From Cyanobacteria bacterium SIG28 (GTDB lineage Bacteria > Cyanobacteriota > Vampirovibrionia > Gastranaerophilales > Gastranaerophilaceae), in NCBI GenBank assembly GCA_015152525.1, contig SUTU01000007.1, positions 51,833-115,832 on the forward strand: a stretch of DNA of 64,000 bases. Direction: 5' to 3'. The notes beneath the pieces were generated by a model that had not been told where the DNA came from, did not search any database, and was given only the letters and a program-made list of their open reading frames with translations. Positions within the stretch are counted from its first letter, which is position 1. Each line of letters begins with the position of its first letter. Below are positions 53,075 to 61,042 of this stretch, one piece after another. A program made the translations under genes and the position numbers.

Positions 53075-53746
53075 TTATGAACTTTTAAATAAATTACTAA
53101 ACAAATTTCCCCAAAATTCATTATTGGATTTGTTTTCTGCTGGTTCTTTAATCATTTTTTCAGATTCTAATGTATATAAGCTTTCTTTAATTGTTTTAAC
53201 ATTACTTTCAGGCAATAAACGTAAACCTTCAGGGTAATAAGGTCTAAATCTAAGAGAAACTTTGCAAACATCTTTATTATAGATTTCTTCGTTTAAATTG
53301 TTGGCAATTGCTTTTCTATTCCTATCAGGTCTTTGACCTTTGCTTTTATAACTTAAAAGTTTTTCTTCTTCGCCACCAAATTTATATAATTCTTTAGTTT
53401 TTGTTCTATTAATAATTTTCTTTGTATTATCAACTGAGGTTGTGTAATTATCTGTATTAAATACGGTTTTAACTATATTATTAGGTTCTGAAAAATCTCT
53501 GGTAATTTGTTCATAAGATTCGAGAATATCCAGTGTTTGAGGTGTATGTGTTTTATTATATTTTATGACACTAACGACTGTATAAGGAGTACCTTTTGGA
53601 TTTTTTAATAATTGATACCCCTGCTTTTTCATTTTTAATGCGTAATTAGCAATTTTCATTTTTTCAATAAACTTATTTTCTCCTAATCCTTGAAAAGAAG
53701 GTTTTGTAGTTTGATATTGGGTTTGTTGAATTGGGCTGATTTGCAT
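53075..53746 (-). CDS. Tagged protein of unknown function
   Basis: 223 residues from ATG at 53746, with AAGGAAAAAC upstream. It opens MQISPIQQTQYQTTKPSFQG, one of the clearest examples of the polar leader. The rest is soluble and basic with YSKG-type loops and KVSLRFRPYYPEGLRLLP near 160. No known domain. It lies next to another leader-bearing gene (53797-54333), and a REP-like hairpin separates them. Confidence 0.75.
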   Translation of the reverse strand: MQISPIQQTQYQTTKPSFQGLGENKFIEKMKIANYALKMKKQGYQLLKNPKGTPYTVVSVIKYNKTHTPQTLDILESYEQITRDFSEPNNIVKTVFNTDNYTTSVDNTKKIINRTKTKELYKFGGEEEKLLSYKSKGQRPDRNRKAIANNLNEEIYNKDVCKVSLRFRPYYPEGLRLLPESNVKTIKESLYTLESEKMIKEPAENKSNNEFWGNLFSNLFKSS

Positions 53747-53764
53747 TTTTGTTTTTCCTTATTT

Positions 53765-53790
53765 TCTTTTGGGGGACTAAAGTTCTCCCA
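53765..53790. repeat. REP-like hairpin between two tagged genes
   Basis: GGGGGACTAAAGTTCTCCC forms a stem related to the GGTAGAC-TTTA-GTCTACC palindromes beside the transposase at 54473. It is a likely diverged REP copy. Confidence 0.5.
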
Positions 53791-53796
53791 GCTTTG

Positions 53797-54333
53797 CTAT
53801 CTAATTACCTTTTTAAAAATAAATCTCTGTGCCACTGTATCAGCTTCTGCACGTTGAATAATTGCATCTAAAGCAAGAGCACCTTTATTTGTAAAGCCTG
53901 AAATCCCAAAAGAGTGTTTTTTTATATCGTTAGAATTAGCAAAAATCGCTAAAGCTTCAGACATTTTTTCCATTATTTTACTCCAACTTTTAAATAATGG
54001 TTTATCATAAGATACGATTTCAGCAGTTTTGTTATCAATTTTTAAATCGACATTTTCTATTCTTAATTCAGTCTGCCCAAGAGCCATTTGTTTGTTATCA
54101 GCAACTTTTTCCACATAATAACGACCGTCAATAATTTCTGCATTAATATTATCAGCAGTCATTCTACTTACTAATCTTGATGCAAAATGCATACCTTCTT
54201 CATCTTCTACATATTTTACATCAGAGTTCATTCTTTTTAATGTTGTTTTTAAATTTTCGTATTGCTGCTGATTTAAAAATCTTTGTTTTGCTTCAAAATT
54301 AACATTATTTTGTTGAATTGGACTGACTTGCAT
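53797..54333 (-). CDS. Tagged protein of unknown function
   Basis: 178 residues from ATG at 54333. It opens MQVSPIQQNNVNFEAKQRF, sharing the SPIQQ leader with the previous gene, with F-E-A in place of F-x-G. The middle has a beta-rich patch (LRIENVDLKIDNKTAEIVSY). No signal peptide or membrane segment. Function unknown. Confidence 0.75.
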   Translation of the reverse strand: MQVSPIQQNNVNFEAKQRFLNQQQYENLKTTLKRMNSDVKYVEDEEGMHFASRLVSRMTADNINAEIIDGRYYVEKVADNKQMALGQTELRIENVDLKIDNKTAEIVSYDKPLFKSWSKIMEKMSEALAIFANSNDIKKHSFGISGFTNKGALALDAIIQRAEADTVAQRFIFKKVIR

Positions 54334-54383
54334 AATACACCTCTACCACTTAATCTAGTAAATAAATTATACTACAAAAGCAA

Positions 54384-54429
54384 ATCGACTATAAAAAATT
54401 TGCCGCAACTCACTGTGCCGAGTAAAAGC
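54384..54429 (+). repeat. Copy of the tRNA-Phe 3' end
   Basis: AATCGACTATAAAAAATTTG and CCGCAACTCACTGTGCCGAG repeat the sequence at 56286-56332 and, up to CCGCAACTC, the 3' end of tRNA-Phe at 56403-56432. It marks the left end of a 2-kb segment that could have been a tRNA-site insertion. Confidence 0.6.
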
Positions 54430-54431
54430 AG

Positions 54432-54459
54432 GTAGGGTAGACTTTAGTCTACCAATACT
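54432..54459. repeat. REP element, left copy, inverted
   Basis: A 28-base element containing the palindrome GGTAGACTTTAGTCTACC. Its exact reverse complement occurs at 55002-55029, so the two bracket the transposase gene as perfect inverted repeats. Confidence 0.85.
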
Positions 54460-54460
54460 T

Positions 54461-54466
54461 TATTAT
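54461..54466 (+). promoter_or_regulatory. -10 box giving a probable leaderless transposase mRNA
   Basis: TATTAT ends six bases before the ATG of the REP transposase gene, with no ribosome-binding site. It overlaps the edge of the left REP element, so REP hairpin and promoter are adjacent. Confidence 0.4.
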
Positions 54467-54472
54467 GGTATT

Positions 54473-54994
54473 ATGTCAAATTTTAAACGATATTATCAAG
54501 ATAAAAATATTGTATTTATTACTATTGTTACTTATAATCGTCAACAAATTTTGGTTAAAAATATAGAATTATTAAGACAATCCTTCAAAAATGTTAAATA
54601 TAGTTATGAAATTATTGCAGGCATTGTTTTACCTGACCATTTACATATTTTAATGCAAACGGATAAAGCTTCTGACTATTCTAAAATAATATCATCCTTT
54701 AAATCGAATTTTTCAAGGTTATTGCCTAAAAACATGAATCAAACACAAAAACAACTTCTTAGACGTGAAAAAGGAATTTGGCAAAGAAAATATTATGACC
54801 ATATTATTAGAGATGATATGGATTTTAATAAACATTTGGATTATATTCATTACAATTCCGTGAAACATCTGAATATTGCACCAAAAGATTGGGAATTTTC
54901 TTCTTTTAAAAAATTTGTAAAACAAGATTTTTATCAAGAAGATTGGTGTAATTTTAATGATAAGAATGGTGTTTTAAATATGGATTTAGAATGA
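54473..54994 (+). mobile_element. REP-associated tyrosine transposase (RAYT)
   Basis: 173 residues of the Y1 transposase (TnpA-REP) family, an HUH single-strand endonuclease that moves or processes REP elements. HUH histidines are in VLPDHLHILMQ near residue 62. The catalytic Tyr is in HLDYIHYNSVKH near 125. IWQRKYYDHIIRD fits the family. It is bracketed by perfect 28-base inverted REP copies (54432-54459, 55002-55029). Other REP-like hairpins in the window may be its substrates. Confidence 0.92.
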
Positions 54995-55001
54995 AAATTG
55001 T

Positions 55002-55029
55002 AGTATTGGTAGACTAAAGTCTACCCTAC
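55002..55029. repeat. REP element, right copy
   Basis: Reverse complement of the left copy at 54432-54459, with the palindrome GGTAGACTAAAGTCTACC at 55008-55025. It lies right after the transposase stop. Confidence 0.85.
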
Positions 55030-55227
55030 TCCTGGATTGCTTCGGGCTTTCGCCCTCGCAATGACGAAAAAGACTTCCGACCAAACTGGACAATAAAATA
55101 CAAAAATACAGTGTATCTTAACACTCGGTTTGAGAAGAAAGAACAGTTAGTTTGATAATTTTAAATACAGGTCAAGTATCGCTTGATATTAATTCTATTG
55201 TCAGGCAGTGCCTGACCTACAAACTTA
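55030..55227. repeat. Dispersed intergenic repeats
   Basis: First a palindrome-bearing unit with GCTTCGGGCTTTCGCCC. Then an element running from TTTGAGAAGAAAGAACAGTT (about 55130) to GCCTGACCTACAAACTTA (55227) that is repeated at 63351-63450. The latter has near-terminal AGGTCA / TGACCT inverted repeats. No gene in this stretch. Confidence 0.75.
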
Positions 55228-55289
55228 ATCTACTTTTTTAGATTATTAAACCTTCTTGACAGATCTTCTAACTGAATTTTATCCTCTAG

Positions 55290-55721
55290 TCAATTTCCTT
55301 GCAATATATTTTTTGCTTTTGGGTTTTGCTGCAAAGTTTCTTGTAATTCTTTTTTAATAATTTCAGCACTTGGTAAAGGCTTTGCATACTCAGGGGTGAT
55401 TACTATCATCTCTTTAACTCCAACAGGAATCCCACAAGGCTCAAATTTAGAATCCAATATTTCGGTAGCAAAAGGTTTGTCATTAGTCAATAGACCTTTT
55501 TTAATAAATTTTTGTAGCCAATTTTGACTCTTTTCTTTTGCCCCCATTGAATACATTGCTCTATTTTGTACTGCAACATTAATTGCTTCGCTAAAGCTAT
55601 CTAATCTTTTACCATTAGAGACGGTCTTTTCTAATACAGTTTTTATACCATTTTTTGTAGGTGTATTTGTTACTAAATTACGGCATTGAACTTTTGACAC
55701 ACAATCTGCAAAATTTACCAT
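55290..55721 (-). CDS. Small protein of unknown function
   Basis: 143 residues. The start MVNFADCVSKVQCRNLV has an AAAGGAGTT-like ribosome-binding site. The middle has LQKFIKKGLLTNDKPFATEI, and the C-terminus is Lys/Gln-rich with SAEIIKKELQETLQQNPKAK. It lacks the SPIQQ leader. No known domain. Between a dispersed repeat and a 700-base gene-free stretch. Confidence 0.65.
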   Translation of the reverse strand: MVNFADCVSKVQCRNLVTNTPTKNGIKTVLEKTVSNGKRLDSFSEAINVAVQNRAMYSMGAKEKSQNWLQKFIKKGLLTNDKPFATEILDSKFEPCGIPVGVKEMIVITPEYAKPLPSAEIIKKELQETLQQNPKAKNILQGN

Positions 55722-56220
55722 TTCTAAACTCCTTTATATTTTTTAACTTGTGATACTTGATGTCTTACAACTTTCACTAATAATTCTTTCTTAAAAACTA
55801 TCACTAACATTCCTATTAAATCTGATGAAGATTTATAATTGCCTAAATTTTAAAAAAAAGTTACATTTTGTAATAATAAATATAATTTTTATTAAGTTAA
55901 AACAGTCTCTCAATATAAGTTATGTAGGATGCAATGTTTAATGAGCTTTTTTATTTTCAAAATTCCCAAAGGTGTCATTTTACCCAAAATAACCAAACTA
56001 AGTGTCTCGTCGTAAAATTAGGCTTTTAACCAATAATAACTTTGCTTTTAAGGCAATACCTAAAATAACCACACTATCCGTCTGAGTATCAAATGAGTAA
56101 TTTTGTCACCTTTCGGGACAGATAGATTGGTTATTTCCTACCCCTAAAACTCAAACACAAAGCCAATTTGCTTAAAATTTCCACTTTATCCGTCCTCCCA
56201 AACCACTCATTAAAATACAC
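55722..56220. other. Gene-free stretch
   Basis: About 500 bases without a supported gene. The sequence near 55965-55990 (AAAATTCCCAAAGGTGTCAT) resembles TCAAAATTCCCAAAAGTGAC at 63868 and TCAGAATTCCCAAATTGGAC at 63236, so part of it is a dispersed repeat. CACTTTATCCGTCC-type phrases occur twice. No hairpin terminator or RNA gene recognised. Confidence 0.6.
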
Positions 56221-56432
56221 TAAATGTCAAGTTTTACGAGAGGGAACCAAGGACTTTCAAAAACAGCTATGCTGTTTTTGAGCAGAATCGACTATAAAAA
56301 AATTTGCCGCAATTCACTGTGCCGAGTAAAAGTTGACTAAATGTCAAGTTTTACGAGAGGGAACCAAGGACTTCCAAAAACAGCTGTGCTGTTTTTGAGC
56401 AGAATCGACTATAAAAAAATTTGCCGCAACTC
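56221..56432. repeat. Two 117-bp tandem units carrying tRNA-Phe fragments
   Basis: Units start at 56221 and 56338. Each has TAAATGTCAAGTTTTACGAG, GGGAACCAAGGACTT (sharing GAACCAAGGAC with the T-arm of the tRNA), the hairpin CAAAAACAGC.GCTGTTTTTG, AATCGACTATAAAAAAATTTG and CCGCAA. The second unit runs directly into the tRNA-Phe 3' end. They look like repeated rearrangement at the tRNA. Confidence 0.8.
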
Positions 56433-56494
56433 GGAATTGAACCAAGGACACAGGGATTTTCAGTCCCTTGCTCTACCAACTGAGCTATTGCGGC
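56422..56494 (-). tRNA. tRNA-Phe (GAA)
   Basis: On the minus strand the sequence folds as a cloverleaf: acceptor GCCGCAA / TTGCGGC with discriminator A, D-arm GCTC.AGTTGGTA.GAGC, anticodon arm AGGGA-CTGAAAA-TCCCT with anticodon GAA, and T-arm CTTGG-TTCAATT-CCGAG. 73 bases. The CCA end is not encoded. It is convergent with repeats and upstream of nothing on its strand; infC starts farther right. Confidence 0.97.
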
Positions 56495-56559
56495 AAACTT
56501 CTCTTAAATTTTCATTATATTTTTATTATATTTGCTAAAGATTTTTAATCAAGTATTTT

Positions 56560-57114
56560 CTAATTGGAAGCCGGTGCTAACCATGCTGTTACGTTACGAC
56601 CTTCAACCATAGGTTTTTTCTCAATAACAATAGGATCTGCAGACAAGTCATTTATGAATTTTTCCGCAAGTTCAATTGCAAGATTAGCATGTTGCATTTC
56701 ACGTCCGCGAAGCATAACAACAATCTTAACCTTATTGCCTTGTGAAATAAATTTACGAATATTTTTCAATCTTACTTCGTAATCGTGAGTATCTATTTTA
56801 TAACGAACTTTAATTTCTTTTACTTCAACGATTTTTTGTTTCTTTTTAGCTTCCTTAGCTTTTTTCTCAAGTTCGTACTTATATTTACCATAGTTCAAAA
56901 TCTTAGCTACCGGTGGTGCTTGATTTGGACTTATAACAACCAAATCTAATTCCGCTTCTTCCGCCATTCTTAATGCTTGTGATGTTGGGACTATACCGTG
57001 ATTGTTTCCGTTTTCATCTATTAATCTTACTTCTTTTGCTCTAATTTTTTCGTTGATTAGTGGCTTATCTTTCCCTGCGCTTCTGTTTGCGCCTTTATCT
57101 TCGTTAGCTATGAT
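56560..57114 (-). CDS. infC: Translation initiation factor IF-3
   Basis: Binds the 30S subunit and checks the start codon. The protein has the N-domain with INEKIRAKEVRLIDENG (about residue 20), the KIL.YGKYKYE linker helix, and C-domain RYKIDTHDYEVRLKNIRKFI and MLRGREM. The familiar N-terminal domain begins upstream of the first ATG in frame. No ATG, GTG or TTG precedes it; AGGAG lies five bases from an ATC (57112-57114) and eight from an ATA (57109-57111). So translation probably starts at ATC or ATA, as infC does with AUU in E. coli, for autoregulation by IF-3 itself. Which of the two is used is not decided; I list the ATC. Confidence 0.93.
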   Translation of the reverse strand: MIANEDKGANRSAGKDKPLINEKIRAKEVRLIDENGNNHGIVPTSQALRMAEEAELDLVVISPNQAPPVAKILNYGKYKYELEKKAKEAKKKQKIVEVKEIKVRYKIDTHDYEVRLKNIRKFISQGNKVKIVVMLRGREMQHANLAIELAEKFINDLSADPIVIEKKPMVEGRNVTAWLAPASN

Positions 57115-57244
57115 TTTTTCTCCTATTTTAATTTTACATGATTAATAATAACACGATTTTCCGATTTTTCAAGTATTTGTTCTTTTTTGACATATTTTAC
57201 TAATTTCTTTTAGCAAAAAAGTTTTTTAGAAGATTTATTATAAT

Positions 57245-58918
57245 ATGAAGATATTAAACTTGTATGCTCAAAACAGTTATGTAACGACTGGTTTTAGAGA
57301 TAACAATAATGATAAATATAATAATTTTGGACGATTAAACCAACCGTCGCTAAGCTTTTGGGGAATGAAAAAAAATCAGTTTAGCGGTATTAATAAAGCA
57401 TGTGTTAAAAAATTTTCAGCACCGATTGAAAAATTTAACAATATTTTAGATTTACAAACTTGGGCAAAACTTAAGCGTAATGAGTTTATAAACAAAAATT
57501 TTAAAGCCAGACGTTCGGAAACTGAGCATCAAAGAAAAGAAATCTTAGAGGTGTGGTTGGATTATTTAATCAATGAAAACCAAGAATATACACCGGTTAT
57601 GGGTCTGATGATTTTGGCTATGCTGACTAAAAATCTTAAACCTAACAATGATAATTTGCCACCTATTTTGAATAAAGGTGTTTTAGCGGATACAGTAGAA
57701 ACTGTTAAAGATTTAGAGGAATGTGATATTGAAAAAATTTACTTAAATAAGTTGCAACAATACTATCTGGATGATGAAAATGCTATAGAAACAGGCAATT
57801 CTGAAACAGGATGGGTAATAATACCTTCTCGAAAAAATGATCCTGAAAATTTTGAAGCTAATGTGGAAAAGTTAAGGACACTTTCTCATAAATCTTGGTG
57901 TACAAAAGCTCTTAATGCACGACCCTATCTGAGTGATGGCGATTTCCACATTTATTTAGAAAAAGGTGAGCCTAAATTGGGGATTAGGTTCAAAAGAGAT
58001 GGTGTTGAAGAAATTCAAGGTGAAAAAAATGACGGGAAAATCCCTATTAAATATTTGGATGAGTTAAAAAAACATCAACAGGATTGTAATTTAACTTTTA
58101 ACAATAATGCAAAAACTAGACTTGATGATGCAAAACAACTAAAACTTGAGATTGATAAAATAAAAAAAGAGATAGGCGAAGATGCAATAAAAAATACTGA
58201 TTCAGAGAAAATATTGCGATATTTTGGCTGTAATCCTCAAAAAACATCTGATGGCAAATTGATAATTGATAATTATAACCAGCCAACATTTGTTACGTAT
58301 GCAGATTTGGGCATTGATGAAAATAAAATGTTTAAAGATATTGTTAAAATCAAAGGTGATATTTCTTTTCCGAGTTTGAATATTACTGATCTGGGGAGTT
58401 TGACCGAAATTGGTGGAAATGTTTATTTTGGGTATTCAAAAATCAAGGATTTGGGTAATCTTACCGTAATCGGCGGAAACGCTATTTTTAGTTATTCAAA
58501 AATAAAAGATTTAGGTAATTTGTCAAAAATTGGAGGTAATGTTGTTTTTATTAATTCAGAGATTGAAAGCTTAGGCAATGTTACAGAAATAGATGGTGAT
58601 GCAGATTTTTGTTGCTCAAATATAAAAACTTTAAGCAAACTAAAAAAGATCGGTAAGAATGCGATATTTAGATATTCTTTAGTTGAAGATTTGGGCGAAT
58701 TAACAAAAATAGGTGGTAATGCAATTTTTACGTGCTCTCGTATAAAGAGCTTAAATAAATTAACAGAGATAGATGGTAATGCTGATTTTATTTGTTCCGA
58801 GGTAGAAGATTTAGGGGATTTAACTAAAATATGCGGTAATGTTTACGTTGATAATGAATGTAAGTTTAGGGATTGCATTGATAAAGTCGAAGTAGGTGGC
58901 GAAGTTATAAATAAATAG
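57245..58918 (+). CDS. Tagged protein with C-terminal solenoid-like repeats
   Basis: 557 residues. The leader passes through NNFGRLNQPSLSFWG, ending in F-W-G. Residues 60-350 are soluble and Lys/Glu-rich; SWCTKALNARPYLSDGDFHI with EIQGEKNDG resembles a domain seen in some phage and plasmid proteins (PcfJ-like), weakly. From about residue 370 there are nine repeats of about 20 residues with consensus I.DLGNLTKIGGNA.F.YSK, a beta-solenoid or leucine-rich-repeat-like fold. TATAAT directly abuts the ATG, so the real start or promoter may differ. Possibly a binding protein; target unknown. Confidence 0.8.
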   Translation: MKILNLYAQNSYVTTGFRDNNNDKYNNFGRLNQPSLSFWGMKKNQFSGINKACVKKFSAPIEKFNNILDLQTWAKLKRNEFINKNFKARRSETEHQRKEILEVWLDYLINENQEYTPVMGLMILAMLTKNLKPNNDNLPPILNKGVLADTVETVKDLEECDIEKIYLNKLQQYYLDDENAIETGNSETGWVIIPSRKNDPENFEANVEKLRTLSHKSWCTKALNARPYLSDGDFHIYLEKGEPKLGIRFKRDGVEEIQGEKNDGKIPIKYLDELKKHQQDCNLTFNNNAKTRLDDAKQLKLEIDKIKKEIGEDAIKNTDSEKILRYFGCNPQKTSDGKLIIDNYNQPTFVTYADLGIDENKMFKDIVKIKGDISFPSLNITDLGSLTEIGGNVYFGYSKIKDLGNLTVIGGNAIFSYSKIKDLGNLSKIGGNVVFINSEIESLGNVTEIDGDADFCCSNIKTLSKLKKIGKNAIFRYSLVEDLGELTKIGGNAIFTCSRIKSLNKLTEIDGNADFICSEVEDLGDLTKICGNVYVDNECKFRDCIDKVEVGGEVINK

Positions 58919-58949
58919 CAAAAAAAATTTTTTTGTTTTTTACTCTAAT

Positions 58950-59861
58950 ATGAAAATTAATAATGCTAAAATAAATTTCTTTAGAGATGTTTTAAAACCT
59001 GCTATAAAAAATATGTTTAATTTTAAACATATTAGCTTAGAACGCTCACCAAAAGCGGATACGGTAGAGGTTAATAAATTCAATAATACTCCCGGTATAA
59101 AATCAAATACTTTTAAAAAACTATTGACACCGGAATTTATGCCGACCAGAAGCATTGCAGATAATGGTACGAAAGTAACAACATTAATAGATAAGAAAAC
59201 TCAAAAACCGGTAGAGGCTTTTGTTGCAAAAATAGAAGAAACTGATCCTTTTTGTGAGCGTTATGTGTTGTTGGTTAATGATGAAAAAGGTGATATTAGT
59301 ATACAAAATGAAAAATTTAAAACTATAGGTGAAACCTATTTTTATGTAGATAAGGAAAAGAATTTAATTACACCGAAGTCAGAGCTTGCTTTTATTGATG
59401 GTGAATTGTGTGAGAAAGTTTTATCTCATATGAGTGCAGGTGGTAATAATGAATATGGCGGAATTGGTACAAGACTTCACCAATTAAGAGTTGAGCGAAT
59501 GTTACAAAACGGTTTAGGAAATGTTTGTATTGTTGCAGAAGGAAATTCTTTCCCGTTTCATTATGCAATGGGGTATAGATTACCAACACATTATACAGGA
59601 GTTGAAGATGCCGGTATAATCATGAATGAGTTAACTCTGTTTAACAAAAAACATCCACGTGAAAATTCAAAATATTTAGCTGTTGAAGTAAAAGACAAAC
59701 AACAAGTTATTAATATATCGGCAACAATAGAGAATTGTTTAAATGATTATTATAAACAAGGCGGTAAACCCTTAGAAGATTTTTCACCAAATATGTATTT
59801 AGATAAAGTTTCTCTAAACCAGTGGATAGAATTAATTCAAAAACAACCAATATTGTATTAA
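58950..59861 (+). CDS. GNAT-like protein of unknown function
   Basis: 303 residues. The first 70 are basic and polar. Residues 165-215 read EYGGIGTRLHQLRVERMLQ, then GLGNVCIVAEG and FHYAMGYRLP. The G-x-G-T-x-L loop and following helix, plus a strand and an A-M-G-Y-R turn, fit an acetyl-CoA-binding GNAT core. No strong ribosome-binding site is seen. It follows the solenoid-like gene after 31 bases, probably as an operon. Acceptor unknown. Confidence 0.65.
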   Translation: MKINNAKINFFRDVLKPAIKNMFNFKHISLERSPKADTVEVNKFNNTPGIKSNTFKKLLTPEFMPTRSIADNGTKVTTLIDKKTQKPVEAFVAKIEETDPFCERYVLLVNDEKGDISIQNEKFKTIGETYFYVDKEKNLITPKSELAFIDGELCEKVLSHMSAGGNNEYGGIGTRLHQLRVERMLQNGLGNVCIVAEGNSFPFHYAMGYRLPTHYTGVEDAGIIMNELTLFNKKHPRENSKYLAVEVKDKQQVINISATIENCLNDYYKQGGKPLEDFSPNMYLDKVSLNQWIELIQKQPILY

Positions 59862-59998
59862 TTTGTTCAATAAAAATTTGTCAAATTTAATATATTTCTT
59901 ATGGTCAGAAAAATAGTAATGGGTCGCAAGCTATAAACTATAACTAAAATATTAATTGTATTATAATACTTGTTGAGAGAATAAATTTTGAAGGTGGG

Positions 59999-60976
59999 GT
60001 GTATAAAGAGATGGCTAAAAACAAGTTAGTGGAGACTATAAAAGACTGGAAATTCAATATCCAAAAAAGGCTTCTGAATAACACAATCTTGTTTAAACGA
60101 ATGGATAATGAAATAAAAAAGTTAAAAAAAGAATACGATGATGTTGTTCAAAATTTTTTTAAAGACAAGATTTGCTTTAAAATGTTAGGAAATCTAGGTA
60201 ATCAGTTATTTATTCATGCTGCCGCAACATCTATTGAGAAAGATTCTTCGAAAATTATTTATGATGTATCTGAATGTAATTATGTACTAGATAACTATGG
60301 AATTAAAATACAGACAACAACTTTTAACTTTGAAAAAATTTTAAACCCTAAATATGTTAAAGGGTTAACTAGCTATGATTGTTTTGAGCCGCAAGTTTTT
60401 GCAAAAGATTATTTTTACATAAAAGCCTATTTTCAAAATGAAAAGTATTTTTTAGAAAATAGAAATGATTTGTTAAAAACTTTTACTTTTTTAGATATAT
60501 ATAGTTCTGAATACAAGAAATATCTTGATAAAATTACAAAATCAAACTCTGTATTGCTCAACTTTAGAGTCAAAGAAGATTACCAAATAAGGGGCTGGGT
60601 TTTAGACTTTGAATTTCAAAAAAAAGCAATTGATTACATTAGGGAAAATGTAGAAAATCCGGTTTTCTTTGTATTTGCAGATGATATTAATTTTGTAAAA
60701 GAAAATTTTAATTACAACATTCCTATGGTTTTTGTAGATATTGAAAAAGATAATCCGCACAAAGCTTTTATTGATTTAGAATTAATGAAAAAATGTAAGC
60801 ACGCTATAATTCCAAATTCAACCTTTTCTTGGTGGGCGGCATGGTTAAATGAGAATCCTGAAAAAATTGTAATAGCACCTGAACCTTGGCTTTTTAAGAA
60901 TAGCAATATAGTGCCGGACTCTTGGTTTAAGGTTAAGTCTACAAAAATCCTAAGTGAAACTCCAGAATTTGTGTAG
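59999..60976 (+). CDS. Glycosyltransferase family 11-like (alpha-1,2-fucosyltransferase type)
   Basis: About 325 residues; starts at GTG 59999 or ATG 60011, with AAGGTGG close by. A coiled-coil-like start precedes the catalytic core. MLGNLGNQLFIHAAA near residue 65 is the GT11 signature (G-x-L-G-N-Q-x-F). AYFQNEKYF follows, then NFRVKEDY at the usual H-x-R-x-x-D-Y place, and NSTFSWWAAWLNENPEKIVIAPEPWL near 275 is typical. GDP-fucose is the likely donor by family. The neighbouring PHP protein is unrelated. Confidence 0.88.
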   Translation: MYKEMAKNKLVETIKDWKFNIQKRLLNNTILFKRMDNEIKKLKKEYDDVVQNFFKDKICFKMLGNLGNQLFIHAAATSIEKDSSKIIYDVSECNYVLDNYGIKIQTTTFNFEKILNPKYVKGLTSYDCFEPQVFAKDYFYIKAYFQNEKYFLENRNDLLKTFTFLDIYSSEYKKYLDKITKSNSVLLNFRVKEDYQIRGWVLDFEFQKKAIDYIRENVENPVFFVFADDINFVKENFNYNIPMVFVDIEKDNPHKAFIDLELMKKCKHAIIPNSTFSWWAAWLNENPEKIVIAPEPWLFKNSNIVPDSWFKVKSTKILSETPEFV

Positions 60977-61042
60977 GAAGTATTACCAAGTATTGAAAAT
61001 AAGACCTATAAAGTATATATTGAAATTAAACTGGAGAAGATT

